The notes beneath the pieces were generated by a model that did not search any database, had not been told where the DNA came from, and saw nothing but the letters and a program-made list of their open reading frames with translations. 64,000 bases of DNA from Ramazzottius varieornatus. Lineage: Eukaryota > Tardigrada > Eutardigrada > Parachela > Ramazzottiidae. Made by a program: the position numbers and the translations under genes. Every line of letters begins with the position of its first letter. The stretch's first letter is position 1. The stretch spans positions 1,147,481-1,211,480 of the forward strand of contig BDGG01000002.1 of the NCBI GenBank assembly GCA_001949185.1. The letters are read 5' to 3'. This document shows positions 11,545 through 21,528 of this stretch, piece after piece.

Positions 11545-12010
11545 TGGTGGATTAAATTTCTCCCCTTGTGGAACGGCACTTTCTCCTTTATTCGTCCTTT
11601 ATGGTTACATTCTTCCACCATCAATCCCTTTACTATCGCCAGCGCAACCTTTGGCTGCGGCGGGTACTTTGATGGTGAATGGTCTAGTCTTCGTTGGCCC
11701 AGCTGAGTCCTCTCTGCTTCCTTCAGTACTGGGTTTCTTGAATTAATACCGATCGTGTTTGCCTGTTCTTTATGGAGCTCATCTTTCACCAAGCGACAAA
11801 TATCCTTCCAGTGTGACAATCTGGGCGCAGTCCAAGCCTTCAAAAAATTAGGTTCATCAAGCTGCGCCGTCCTCCATTTACTTCGTGAGATCGTTTCCAT
11901 CTCGGCCACCCACAATTTTGTTATTCGCCTTGTTCGTCTTTCTGGTGTAGACAATGGCGTCGCTGACCTGCTCTCCTTCCCGATCTCTTTATCCCACTTC
12001 ATTCTGCCTG
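11545..12010 (+). pseudogene. DIRS RNase H-like region
   Basis: Immediately after the polymerase frame closes at 11544, the next frames carry ATFGCGGYFDGEWSSL (an RNase H-type first strand) and then QCDNLGAVQAFKKLG...VDNGVADLLS (about 11808-11975), which matches the second half of RNase H/YR-element proteins with the DN and xADxLS signatures. The pieces lie in different frames and need frameshifts to join. Confidence 0.65.
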
Positions 12011-12094
12011 CCTGCGTGAAAAATGAAGCTCGAAGTCACTGCCAACAAGCTCTTGAAAGGCCGTATTTCTCCTTCCACGAGGCGAACCTATGAT

Positions 12095-12541
12095 TAAGGC
12101 CTCGGCAAATTTCGAAAGTTCTGTTTTGATCATCATATTCGCGTTGTCGATGTCAAATCTGTGTTGCTGTTTATCGCTTCATTGTTCCATCAAAAACAAC
12201 GCATCGTTCTCCTACCGACAAACCGTTCGATTTGCCCTTTCCGGGCCTACATGTCTTTCCTTCCCTTCCGCCAAAAGCTCGACTGTCAAAGCTTGCCATT
12301 CTTCATGTTCCCGGACAAGACATTACTGTCCTACACCATCTTCAACTCAGCTATCAAAAGCTTCCTTCAGGACCTCATTCCTGATTCCCACTTGTACAGT
12401 ATTCACAGCTTCCGCATCGGTGCTGCCACCTCTGCTTCCGCCTATGGTACTTCGGACGCCATCATCCAGAAGACAGGGCGATGGAAGAGCCAAGTCCACA
12501 AGGGATACATACGCCCTTCTTCTCCTGCTCGTCAAGTCTAG
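12095..12541 (+). pseudogene. DIRS tyrosine recombinase, C-terminal part
   Basis: The frame 12161-12541 ends in YSIHSFRIGAATSASAYG, then IIQKTGRWKSQVHKGYIRPS. These show the His-x-x-Arg box, the GRW-containing stretch and the nucleophilic Tyr expected of tyrosine recombinases, in the right order and spacing. The N-terminal part with the first catalytic Arg is poor or missing (frame broken near 12100). In an intact element it would insert circular DNA without target-site duplication. Confidence 0.8.
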
Positions 12542-12619
12542 CATTTTTTGAGCCTTCTGTTTTCTTCTGGCCTTTTTGGGAGTCTTGCGATATGCAAGCT
12601 TCCATATTGCCAGCCGTTT

Positions 12620-13270
12620 TCAGCATCCGTTCCCCTTTCTAATATCGTATTTTAGAGCGAAATGAATAGTTGAGTTGATGTTAATTGTAAGGCATACAGA
12701 CGAAACTGATGAGGATTGTGGGGACATCAATTTCGCACGAACATCGGCTGTCAAGAAGGCCGCTAAGCACGCAGGCGTGAATGGTAAATTGTTGTTGGGG
12801 CTGTGGAAACAGCGTGGCGGTAGAGACGAAGCTGCGGGGCAGGCTATCGGAACTCGACCGATCGGATTGCAGTCTGGAAAACAGAGCTCATCACATACTG
12901 GCATGTTATCAATAACGCGACGTACCCCCGTCAGCACACAAAACGGGCAGGAAAACACCGGAGGCGAAGTGAGGCAAGGGTCTTGAGTCGTGGTTGGAGA
13001 CGTCGTGGTGGTACCTGTAGTTGTGGAGGACTGCCTCGTTATTGTCGTAAGAGGAGTGAAACGATAGAAGGAACCACCGGTAAGCACGTCGAGCTGGCTT
13101 TGGTCCTGGATAGCCATAGCGACATTAGGCGGAAGGCTTGCCTCCTGGAATCGCTGTGGGAGTTGCAGTGGGAGTTGGCTATCAGTGCATACCGGCTGGC
13201 AGTCGAAGGGAAGGCCGCGGGAGTCGGACAGGACCAGGGTGTACAGGTTGATTCTAATTCTCTGGATCAT
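12620..13270 (-). CDS. Hypothetical Cys-rich, Thr-linker protein
   Basis: This is a 216-codon open frame on the minus strand, clearly longer than the chance frames around it. It has a Thr-rich linker (TTTGTTTTSPTTTQ, near residue 85), at least ten cysteines after it and many Pro/Ser residues, like a secreted or extracellular-matrix protein. There is no signal peptide at the only Met start, so a 5' exon may lie at higher coordinates. No family is recognised. It begins just beyond the 3' end of the DIRS element and could instead belong to a mobile element. Confidence 0.4.
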   Translation of the reverse strand: MIQRIRINLYTLVLSDSRGLPFDCQPVCTDSQLPLQLPQRFQEASLPPNVAMAIQDQSQLDVLTGGSFYRFTPLTTITRQSSTTTGTTTTSPTTTQDPCLTSPPVFSCPFCVLTGVRRVIDNMPVCDELCFPDCNPIGRVPIACPAASSLPPRCFHSPNNNLPFTPACLAAFLTADVRAKLMSPQSSSVSSVCLTININSTIHFALKYDIRKGNGC

Positions 13271-13768
13271 TTTCGATATTCTTATAGTAAAATAAGCACT
13301 GATCTCTTGGCTTCCGAATCTAATACCTAGGTATTTCCTACATCCGAATACGATCCCTGAAAGGTCTGTGGAGATTGCACATATGCCAGAAAACGTATGA
13401 AAATGAACTCAAACTACCCGGAAAACACCCACCAGCTGTCTTTGGCTTCTGGTAGCGAAACTTTATCTCGTCCAATCTTACCTTTTTACCACTTATTTCA
13501 TAGACCGCTCTCTGGGCTATCGACTGCGTGTACCAGTTTTGCGCGGAATTTCCTGGAGATCTCAGAGGAAATCAAAAACTAAACCGTCGTTTCTCGACCA
13601 AAAATTCAGATTTTATTCTGATATTTTTTGATTGAAGTATGAAACCAGAACACAATCTCGAACATTTTTTATTGGACAGCTAGTTGGTCAAACTTACAAA
13701 TAGAATTTAGCTCGAAGTTTACCGTCTCCTTAACACTTTCAGCACAATCGTTTTCATGTTTGCAGAAT

Positions 13769-14059
13769 ACTACCGTCCTCTTTGTGTATACAGGAATTCC
13801 ATTGGCTGATATCGTTCTAAGCGAATATCGTGCACGTGTCTCGCGCGAAGAGACGAAACACCAAATTTCATCAAAACCATCCGATATCGTAGAAAAAATT
13901 TCCAGCGTGGTGGGGTTTGGCTGGCCGCTGGTCATTAGTGTTGCTTTGCTGAGAAGACCGAGGTACATGCAAACCAAAAGACCCAGACCCGAAAGACCAA
14001 AAGCTAGAACTGGGAGGTGAATAAAACTGAGTGATCGTATGCACAAAGAGGACGGTCGT
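13769..14059. repeat. MITE-like element, 23-bp terminal inverted repeats
   Basis: The left end ACTACCGTCCTCTTTGTGTA (13769) matches the reverse complement of GCACAAAGAGGACGGTCGT ending at 14059. The 291-bp interior has no coding potential. Target duplications are not obvious. Confidence 0.7.
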
Positions 14060-14269
14060 ACGCAGAGTGTAAAAAACGAAAAATATGAGAAAAACGAATT
14101 TTTTCTTGCTGCAGTCAGAAATGAAGTGTCGCAAGTCCGACGCACGGAACGACATTTCAGAAGAACATTTTTCCTTCCCAAGGCCATCAGACGGCATTCA
14201 TCCAAAGTGTGACCGTAGCTGCCAAAATTCCGTTTCGTCCATCACACCAATCAGAGTGATTACCATGGT

Positions 14270-15275
14270 GTTCGGTTGTAGGAATACTGCATCCTCAAGC
14301 CGTGATAGTCTGGCCCAGACAGTGAAAGTACAGTACTATAGTTCCCGATAGAAATCGCGAAAAGGTCTGACTTGTGTTGCTAGACGTTGAACATTAAATC
14401 CTAGATCCTGTGTCCTACATCCTGCTGACAGCGTGCTCAGTGGCGATGATTTATCTTCGTGTTAACTTCGTAGTTTTGCTCCTTGGCCCAGATATTCTGT
14501 CCAGCCAACTTGCTACCACTCATTATATCGAGTTGGTCTCGGCTCAATCATTGTTCAACGTCCAAACTAGTTTTCCTTGGTTCAACATCCTAACTTCGCC
14601 ATCTCAAGAAAAGTTCTTGGCCGGAAATCTGTTTACAGGAAGTGGAAATCGACATAAAACTAGAAAAGGTGCGAGGCGAAAAAACGCACAAATTTTGCAG
14701 TTTTTGGGACCGTTTTCGAAAATTCTGGTTTCGCCGGAAAACGGTTTTCCCGGCAAAATGGCCAAATTCACCAGTTTTAATTCATTTGCCGAGCTAGTTC
14801 GATATTCCTATGGTCTTTTTCGCTTGGTAATGACAACTCAGATACTTGTTGGCCTGACATCCCCAGACTGGTGATCGCAACTCGCATACAGAAGTCTGAA
14901 GACTGCATTTCAGTCGCTGCGACATGTCTTCCCCACCGGAAGTCAGATCGGTGAAATGTTCAAGGCTGTTGCTGTAACATGTCGAGTCATGACTGACTCG
15001 ACAGAGCATAGGAAGTCGTAGGAGCGCTGTGGAGGTGAGCGCGGAAAACCAGCAACTTGAATTTTTTCGCGTCGAAGTTCGAGGTAGTAGCAAGTTGGCT
15101 GGGACAGGGTTAGACCGGAATACTGCATCCGTGACAGTCTGGCACAAACTGACACACAGTGAGAGTACAGTAGTTAGTCTAGTTTCCGATAAAACTCGTG
15201 ATATCTCACTAACAATATGCTCGATCGCGATTATCAATCTTCGTGTTGACTTCATGGTTTTGCTCGTTGGCATAC
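14270..15275. repeat. Dispersed repeat, copy A, flanked by diverged direct repeats
   Basis: About 14271-14480 and 15108-15275 are diverged direct copies (shared words GGAATACTGCATCC, GTCTGGC.CA, TTCCGATA, ATCTTCGTGTT.ACTTC). The interior (14640-15080) matches 19970-20340 in order: CCCGGCAAAATGG.CAAATTC, then CACCGGAAGTCAT. This layout, terminal direct repeats around a shared interior, resembles a short LTR-type or TRIM element, but no primer-binding site was found. Confidence 0.6.
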
Positions 15276-16159
15276 ACCGCCTACAAGAAAACACCGACTC
15301 CCATAATCCTTCGCTCAAAAATTCATAACTTTAGACCGGACATTCTGATTTCTGATCTTCAAAGCGATCCTTAATGCTCTATGTTTGTTCAACGCGATCA
15401 CGTGACTTTTCCAAAAGAAAATCAACAAATCAGCCGGTATGATAAAGTTCGCCACCATCGAAAAACAACCTATTTTTGGAGCAGCGTAGCACGGTCAGTC
15501 CATCGCGAAACCTTGACGCATTGCTGTCCAAAAATGCAACAAGCATTGGTCTACAAGGTGGAAAAGAAATCAAGGCAGTCAAAGGTTTCGTCGAGGAGGG
15601 ACTTGTAGCGACCTATGCGCCATTTTCGATGGAGATTACACGTGCACTCTGCAGTTTTCAGCAAATCTTCCGCCAAATAGAAATTTATGTCGAATTTGTT
15701 GCTGTTTTTTGCGCAAAAAGTTTGAGGCTACACAATCCACACAAAGTTGCCCAGCTAAACATAAAAATACGGCCCTTCATAGTTTTTGGATCCAAAATCA
15801 ACGCCAGGATGGCGCGAAGGTCGCTGCGAGTTGCTCCTTGACGAAACCTTCGACTGCCTTGAGTTTTTTTTCACCTAGTAGCCCAATGCTTTTTGCATTT
15901 TTGGACAGCAAAGCGTCAAGGTTTTGCGATGGACTGACCGTGCTACGCTGCTCCAAAAATAGGTTGTTTTTCGATGGTGGCGAACTTTATCATACCGGCT
16001 GATTTGTTGATTTTCTTTTCGAAAAGTCACGTGATCGCGTTGAACAAACATTGAGCATTAAGGATCGCTTTGAAGGTTAGACATCAGAATGTCCAGTCTA
16101 AAGTTATGAATTTTTGAGCGAAGGAATAGGGGGGTCGGTTTTTCTTGTAGGCAGTGTAT
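15271..16159. mobile_element. Foldback transposon with about 344-bp inverted arms
   Basis: The arm 15271-15614 is the reverse complement of 15817-16159 along its full length with scattered mismatches. The ends are ATACACCGCCTACAAG and CTTGTAGGCAGTGTAT. The unique centre is about 200 bp and noncoding. It would form a large hairpin when single-stranded. Arms longer than the loop are typical of foldback DNA transposons, which need a transposase from elsewhere. It is inserted at the edge of repeat copy A. Confidence 0.9.
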
Positions 16160-16544
16160 ATAGTCAAATCCAACAGCATGGTGATTGCTCATTGTTTACA
16201 TCAACAACATATGTACAGTGACTCGTCGCTGCGCGTGTTTCACGAAAGGCAAAATTCATTCTGGTCGCTATGCTGTTCTTCTTCCTGTCTGGTTTCTAAC
16301 TGCTACAGCTGCAAGTAAGTAATAATCGCAACGCCACAAACTGTCCAATTCAATTCAACGCTCCTGACGGAAAGCCACTCTTCTTGATGACGGACGTTAG
16401 TCGACGCCGGGTGTATCCCAGAGAATCTGTCCGAGAGAGTGGACTGCAGTATGCATACCGTAAAGTTTGCAAACAATTTTCCTAAAGGTCCTTTTTGGTG
16501 TGGTGGACAGACCAACGTTTTTTCTAAGAATATCTCGGCTGTTT

Positions 16545-16625
16545 AGACTTCCCTATAAACCTGTGACACGATGGCAGATAGGCAGTCGAATATGATCCCT
16601 TATTTCCTTGTTCGCTTATTGGGGC
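16545..16625. repeat. Solo copy of the arm of the 41.4-42.4 kb element
   Basis: CCCTATAAACCTGTGACACG...AGATAGGCAGTCGA...CTTATTTCCTTGTTCG matches the right arm of the element at 42270-42335 (CCCATAAACCTGTCACGTGAC...AGATAGGCAGCCGA...TTACTTCCTCGTTC) in order and spacing. Confidence 0.6.
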
Positions 16626-16742
16626 AACCGGTTGATTGAATGAAGAGTTGATGGGCTATAACGTTATTAGGATGTTCAAGCTATCTTCTACGGGTCTACG
16701 GGGTAGCGTTCGAGTCGCGGAAATTGGCCGACGAGTTTAGGG

Positions 16743-16749
16743 TATAAAA
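16743..16749 (+). promoter_or_regulatory. TATA-like box without an identified gene
   Basis: GGGTATAAAAGGAGGG is a strong TATA match in a repeat-rich stretch. No downstream coding region was recognised, so it may be a relic promoter of a mobile element or chance. Confidence 0.25.
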
Positions 16750-16969
16750 GGAGGGAAAGCAAGGGCATCGGTACCCATAACCCATACCTGCGACAGCATA
16801 CTGTATCCCAGTGTCTGCCGATCTCTCCGAGTAAGTGCCTGGAACTCTTCTGCGGTGGTATCGAATTTTATCCGTCGTGACCGGGCAGAGGAGCAGTATT
16901 TGGACAAAATCGCCATCTCACTATAGGACACTCCTCATACGAAAGAGCATGCGCTTCACGTGCAGAACA

Positions 16970-17214
16970 TTACAGTAACAATTCTAACTTCTTGAACACA
17001 CCACAGCCAGTTCAACAGAGATTGTGCGGTAAGCTTCAGGCTCTGCTTTCACTCATGGGAAATGAAAAAAAATGCCGTTCTGCAGCACGACAAGTTGTCA
17101 TGTGATATGGCGACGACGCATAAGTTTGCCGGACGCAAGCCACCTACTAGCTCATCTTAGCTTGTGGAAATAGCTTCACTGACGTATTCAAGAAGTAAGA
17201 ATTATTACTGTAAG
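16970..17214. repeat. MITE-like element, 27-bp terminal inverted repeats
   Basis: TTACAGTAACAATTCTAACT at 16970 pairs with the reverse complement of AAGAATTATTACTGTAA ending at 17214; the pairing continues through ACTTCTTGAA. The 245-bp interior is noncoding. Confidence 0.75.
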
Positions 17215-18145
17215 GCGAATCACCTTTAGCTTCGGCAAAACCTATGACTTTTGCTACGACCTGCCTGGGGAGAGAGAACGTGTCTCATCTCCGCGCCGGG
17301 AGAGTACACCAAGCCAGCGCTCGGTGGTCTGCCCGTCATGATGGTCAATGCTGTTGGTTTACATGAACGTTTAGCACGTGAAGGTGATGACCCTGCGTAT
17401 GAAAAGGTGACTGCGTCCCTATTGCGAGAAGGGAGGGGGCGCGAGGCACGCTGTACCGGTCAGAGCTTTCATCTTTGCAGTCAACGAGGTGCACGCCCAT
17501 GACGGACATCCAGTGCGTTCCGAGAGAATCGGCTGTATGTGGTGAGGGATATGCACTGAGGAGAAGAAGGCTCTTTAACGGTTCCTTGCCGGAAGGTACC
17601 CACAGCAATGTCAAGATAAATGTCGGCAAGATACATAGGGGGTTCAATAAGGTTTTAAGGCACAGTCCACCTGAAATTGCTATTTTCCAGAGCACGGTCA
17701 GGCTTGACTTCTGCTCAAACTAGTCACTAGACGTTCCTCTTTCATCCAGACCTGAAGACAAACTCAAACGGACAATGGGGATTGAACTACATAACTTCTT
17801 TTAGAACGAGCCCAGAAACCTTCTTCCAAAAACCTCACAAAATAATGTCAACGAATGACTCCCCAGCCTAGGCTCTCATTGTGCCGTGTTAACCATAAGT
17901 TACTCTATACTCGAGCAAAAAAAGTGCAGAGATCGAACGACCACAGAATTCTTGGTGAACACAGCTTTAAAACTTATTGAACCCACTATGTAACAAATGG
18001 AGCTACATCAATTTATTCGTCGGGCCTAACTGGTCCTTCACCACAGGCGGTGCCTTGTAGACCAACAGCGCCCTTTTGTTGCAGCAAAACCCCGCCCCCA
18101 TGACACCTTTCACCATCTACATTTTGAACCTCTCGTTAACATTCT
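17215..18145. other. No gene recognised
   Basis: Short overlapping frames occur on both strands (the longest about 116 codons), with none resembling a known family. Nothing else is visible. Confidence 0.4.
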
Positions 18146-18605
18146 TTGCTTAATATTCTGCCAAACTATCTGCTACTATTCTGCCACCCAGAGACACTCC
18201 ACTGCCCGCCACTGCATCTCACCACTTCGTCCATCCTGGAGCAACTGCGACGGCTCGACATGTCGAAAGCTTCTGGCTCATTCCTCATTACCAACCGTCT
18301 GCTCAAGATCGCAGGAACGACCATCATGTGCCCTCTGTCAAGACTCTTCAACCTTATGATCAGCAAGAGACAGTATCCAACAGCATGGAAGCAAGCAGAA
18401 GTCGTTCCCGTTCCGAAGAAAGGCAGTTCCACTTTCCGGCCCATTTTGAATGTCGATGGGCACTTGTTAACTTGAATCAACTTGTTTTTTATATTTTTGC
18501 CTTTGCATCCCTTTTTCTCCGGCGCTCCTGCCACTATTTTTCAAATTTGATCCGCAAGCGCGAAGCCTGGTTTTGCATTGGACAAATAAAGGTTATTATT
18601 AACCT
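18146..18605 (+). pseudogene. Non-LTR retrotransposon (LINE) fragment
   Basis: A frame encodes a stretch typical of the start of LINE polymerases: SILEQLRRLDMSKASGS, then LSRLFNLMISKRQYPTAWKQ and AEVVPVPKKGSSTFRPI. It stops right after the RPI box at about 18475, and a 3' tail ending AATAAAGGTTATTATTAA follows at 18585, so most of the polymerase is deleted. The tail resembles that of the minus-strand LINE at 38.8-40.3 kb. Confidence 0.8.
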
Positions 18606-18639
18606 TACAGCCACCCATTTTCTGTGTGGTGGTTCGATA

Positions 18640-18910
18640 ATTTAGTTTCTACCCTTATTCAGTGTAGTGGTTGCATAATCATGGGAGGCATGCTGCACGC
18701 ACACACCTTGATCGCACTGAACTGTTTCTTGACCGTGACCTTCCCGATCTCGTACCGCCGCTATCAGACGATCAAATCTGCACTGCTCGTTTGCCTGGCA
18801 GTGTAGATCTATGTCTCCCTGATGCCCGTTATCCTATTGGACGTTTGGCTGTATCGACCTCCACTGACCGAAGGTTGTGGTTCTGACACTAGCTCACCGG
18901 AAGAATGGAA
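18640..18910 (+). pseudogene. Rhodopsin-like GPCR fragment with an in-frame stop
   Basis: One frame reads HTLIALNCFLTVTFPISYRR (end of helix 3 and loop 2; the family usually has xRx after ALN), then helix 4 residues, a TAG stop near 18804, and IYVSLMPVILLDVWLYRPPL before a Cys-containing loop. Only helices 3-4 are present. It resembles the layout of the intact GPCR at 33.0 kb, so it is probably a decayed paralogue. Confidence 0.6.
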
Positions 18911-19329
18911 GTGAAGTATGCAGCTGCTGATCTTCGACGCACCAACATTAGCTAGCGTGGAAGTTTTCCCGGCCTCTTGCATGCCGCAAAGTATAGAAGA
19001 ATTCCAATCTTCGAGTACGATCCGGGAAAACAGATAGGACCAAAATGATACCCTCGAGTTCTGCAGGTACGAATCAGCCATCTGCTGCGCCAGCGCCACC
19101 GGAATTTTTTTGCGGCACTAGGGAACACACGTCACAAGAAACGCAACCTACACCCAGCCTTTTGGCGAACCTATCTCCGCTCTTTCGCCTGAACCACAGT
19201 TGATCCCATGCACGGGAAGCAACATGCGTTTCCCACCTGTCGACTCCGGGCCTTTACTTTGCTTGGACTTTCACGTCACAGCCGTCATCCACGGTATAAT
19301 TACCTATTACTTGCAGTGCACTGAGATAC

Positions 19330-20345
19330 GTTACACAAGTAGACTGAACCGGCAGCCTGAAAAGGCACTCCTAGATGTGTTACGCAGGTTCCGTCTACGT
19401 GATCGCGGGATCTCGTTCCCTGTGGGGAACTGGGGATCGAGCCGAGCAAGCGTTTTGTTAAGGAGGCTATGTTCAGTAGGACTGACCGATTCGTTTTGGA
19501 AGAACGAGTCGGGCACAAAATAACTCTCCCCGTGCATTATTGAGCCTTGAATCCAGGGTGAGCACACCAACTTACGCCAACTTGATTCACTGATACAGCA
19601 GCTTTTGCAAAATCGTGCAAAAATAAAGGGTGGTCGTCTAAAAACAAGATTTCTCGAAATGGTCTGAATTGTTTTCAAGAAATTAAAAACATAAAACGTA
19701 GCCAAATTCATGATTTATCTGAATCACAAACTGTATGAAACAGACTGCGCGAAACCAGAGTGCCGGAACACCATTCAGAAAAACCTGGTTCGTCTGAATC
19801 AACAACTTTTTCAAATTTTGACGGACCTTCGAGAATTTTTCTTTGGTTTCCCGGAAAGATCTTGCATCTCGGACAGTGATTAAAAATTAGCCCAAGAACT
19901 CAGCCAAACGAAAAGAGGTTGTAAACTCTTGGTTCATAAACCCTTGGTTTAGAACACACTTTGCAATTTCTTCCAGGGGGGGGGGGGGTCCCGGCAAAAT
20001 GGTCAAATTCGACGATATTAGTTCATTTCCAAACTTAGTTTGATCTTCTTGCGATCTGTCCCAGTTTTCGATGAGCACCTGGGTAGTTATACCCAGGCTG
20101 AGATCAAATTGCGGATGGATTCTCAAACAGGGAGTTCCAAAGAACCTTTTTCATTCGTGGCGAGAAGTCTTCCTCACCGGAAGTCATGCCAATCAACTTT
20201 TTCATCCGTGGTCTTGATGCATACAAGTGAACTATGTCTCTTTGACAAGAGCTTGAAAAGCCGACCGAAATCTGTGAAGGACCGAGACCCAGCACTTTGA
20301 ATTTCTTCTGCGCTGAAGTTCCTGTTCATGGTCAAACTCGTTCAA
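19330..20345. repeat. Dispersed repeat, copy B, with a poly-G run
   Basis: 19970-20340 matches the interior of copy A (14640-15080) in order. 19400-19560 matches 21030-21190 (shared CTCGTTCCCT, AGCCAAGCAA/AGCCGAGCAA, GTGCATTRTTRAGCCTT). A run of G (about 19977-19989) sits next to the GTCCCGGCAAAATGG block. Confidence 0.55.
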
Positions 20346-20879
20346 TAAACCAGAAATACCCAGCCGAAAGACTCAACAACAAGAAACACCACAGAAACCA
20401 AGCGCCCTGTGCGGAAGAACGATGAACTCTGGAGTTAACTGTTCTTTCTGATGACATCAGGGGGCTGCGCCCCTGAAGCTGCTTCGAAAAACCGACAGGT
20501 CGGCCTTACCTGACAGATCAAGTCGTTGCCTATTGACTATATATGCAGGTACATCATTGTGCTTCGACGCCATATAACCTAAGAATCTTATCAATTTAAC
20601 ATTCGAGTAACCGTAATGTAACCGACTCTTCCGGGGCGTGGTCTCTGTGCGTATCGGACCAATGGTGTTGTTCGCCGTAGTAGAAAGTGCCTCTATCGCT
20701 TCCATGTTTTGCGCCTCTACGGTATATACAGCGGTTCCTCTACCTCCTCCAATCTCTCTGCTGCTGGCTTGTTGCTTTGTATCTGTGCCGTTAGTCAGAT
20801 CATTTGGTGATCGTGTTTCTTTATAGGAAGTGTGGTTTGGCCAGCTGTAGCACTCAGTTAGTACTGGAAAGCACATTTT

Positions 20880-21200
20880 TCGGATGGAGGAAACATGATC
20901 AAGTTCATACCACGTGACTTGCCGGTCGAGGTAGTCTGGATAAGTACTCGTTCAAAGCTGAGCAAAAAGTTACTTCCGGTGCAAGTTTTTCATGGGTTAG
21001 CGTATTTTCGCTATGGGTTAGTGTTTCCGGTCATGTTATGTCTGGATTTCGTTCCCTATGGCGAATTCTGGATTGAGCCAAGCAATTGTTTTGTTCAGGA
21101 TGAGATTCTGAGTAGATCTAGCCCATTCATTACCGTGGGAGACGCGGACCACAAAATAATCTTCCTCGTGCATTGTTAAGCCTTAAACTAAGCCTTAAAT
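20880..21200. repeat. Dispersed repeat related to 19.4-19.6 kb
   Basis: The segment shares its 3' half with 19400-19560 and ends in a short AAGCCTTAAA direct repeat (three units, about 21177-21208). No coding frame is convincing. Confidence 0.5.
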
Positions 21201-21528
21201 CAAGCCTTAAATTTGGTACGACAGGACTGTATACAGTGCATAAAAGACTCCTTCGCTTTTTCATGCTTAATGCGCATCGCGCCGACCTGAAAATTTTAAA
21301 TCAGCTCTGAAAATTTTTAATCAGCTAAAGTTTTAGTCAGCTTTTCTTTGATCAGCTCGTGAAAAGATAATTGCCTGGAATGGATGTTGTGTACATTGTA
21401 TAAATATTCAGTTTTTCTCGCTACCCATGCGTTATTAGATCGCGCCAATATTCAAGCAGCCACGCATTAAATGCTGTCCGTGGTGCCATGTTGGGTCTTC
21501 TTCGTCTGGTGCAGTCCACATTTTCATC

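Larger units (their letters stand above)
9060..12600 (+). mobile_element. Degraded DIRS-like tyrosine-recombinase retrotransposon
   Basis: In order on the plus strand: a gag-like protein with a CCCH knuckle, a reverse transcriptase, an RNase H-like stretch and a tyrosine recombinase. A recombinase in place of an integrase is the hallmark of the DIRS order. The reading frame is broken several times (stops near 9489, 9866 and 10229, and a break near 11541), and the first Asp of the polymerase motif is lost, so this copy should be inactive. Outer limits are approximate, because terminal repeats (split direct or inverted in this order) could not be identified by eye. Confidence 0.88.

Noticed and set aside
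17251-17695. Overlapping ORFs on both strands near the TATA-like box at 16.74 kb
   Set aside because: Neither resembles a known protein, and opposed frames of similar length argue for chance.
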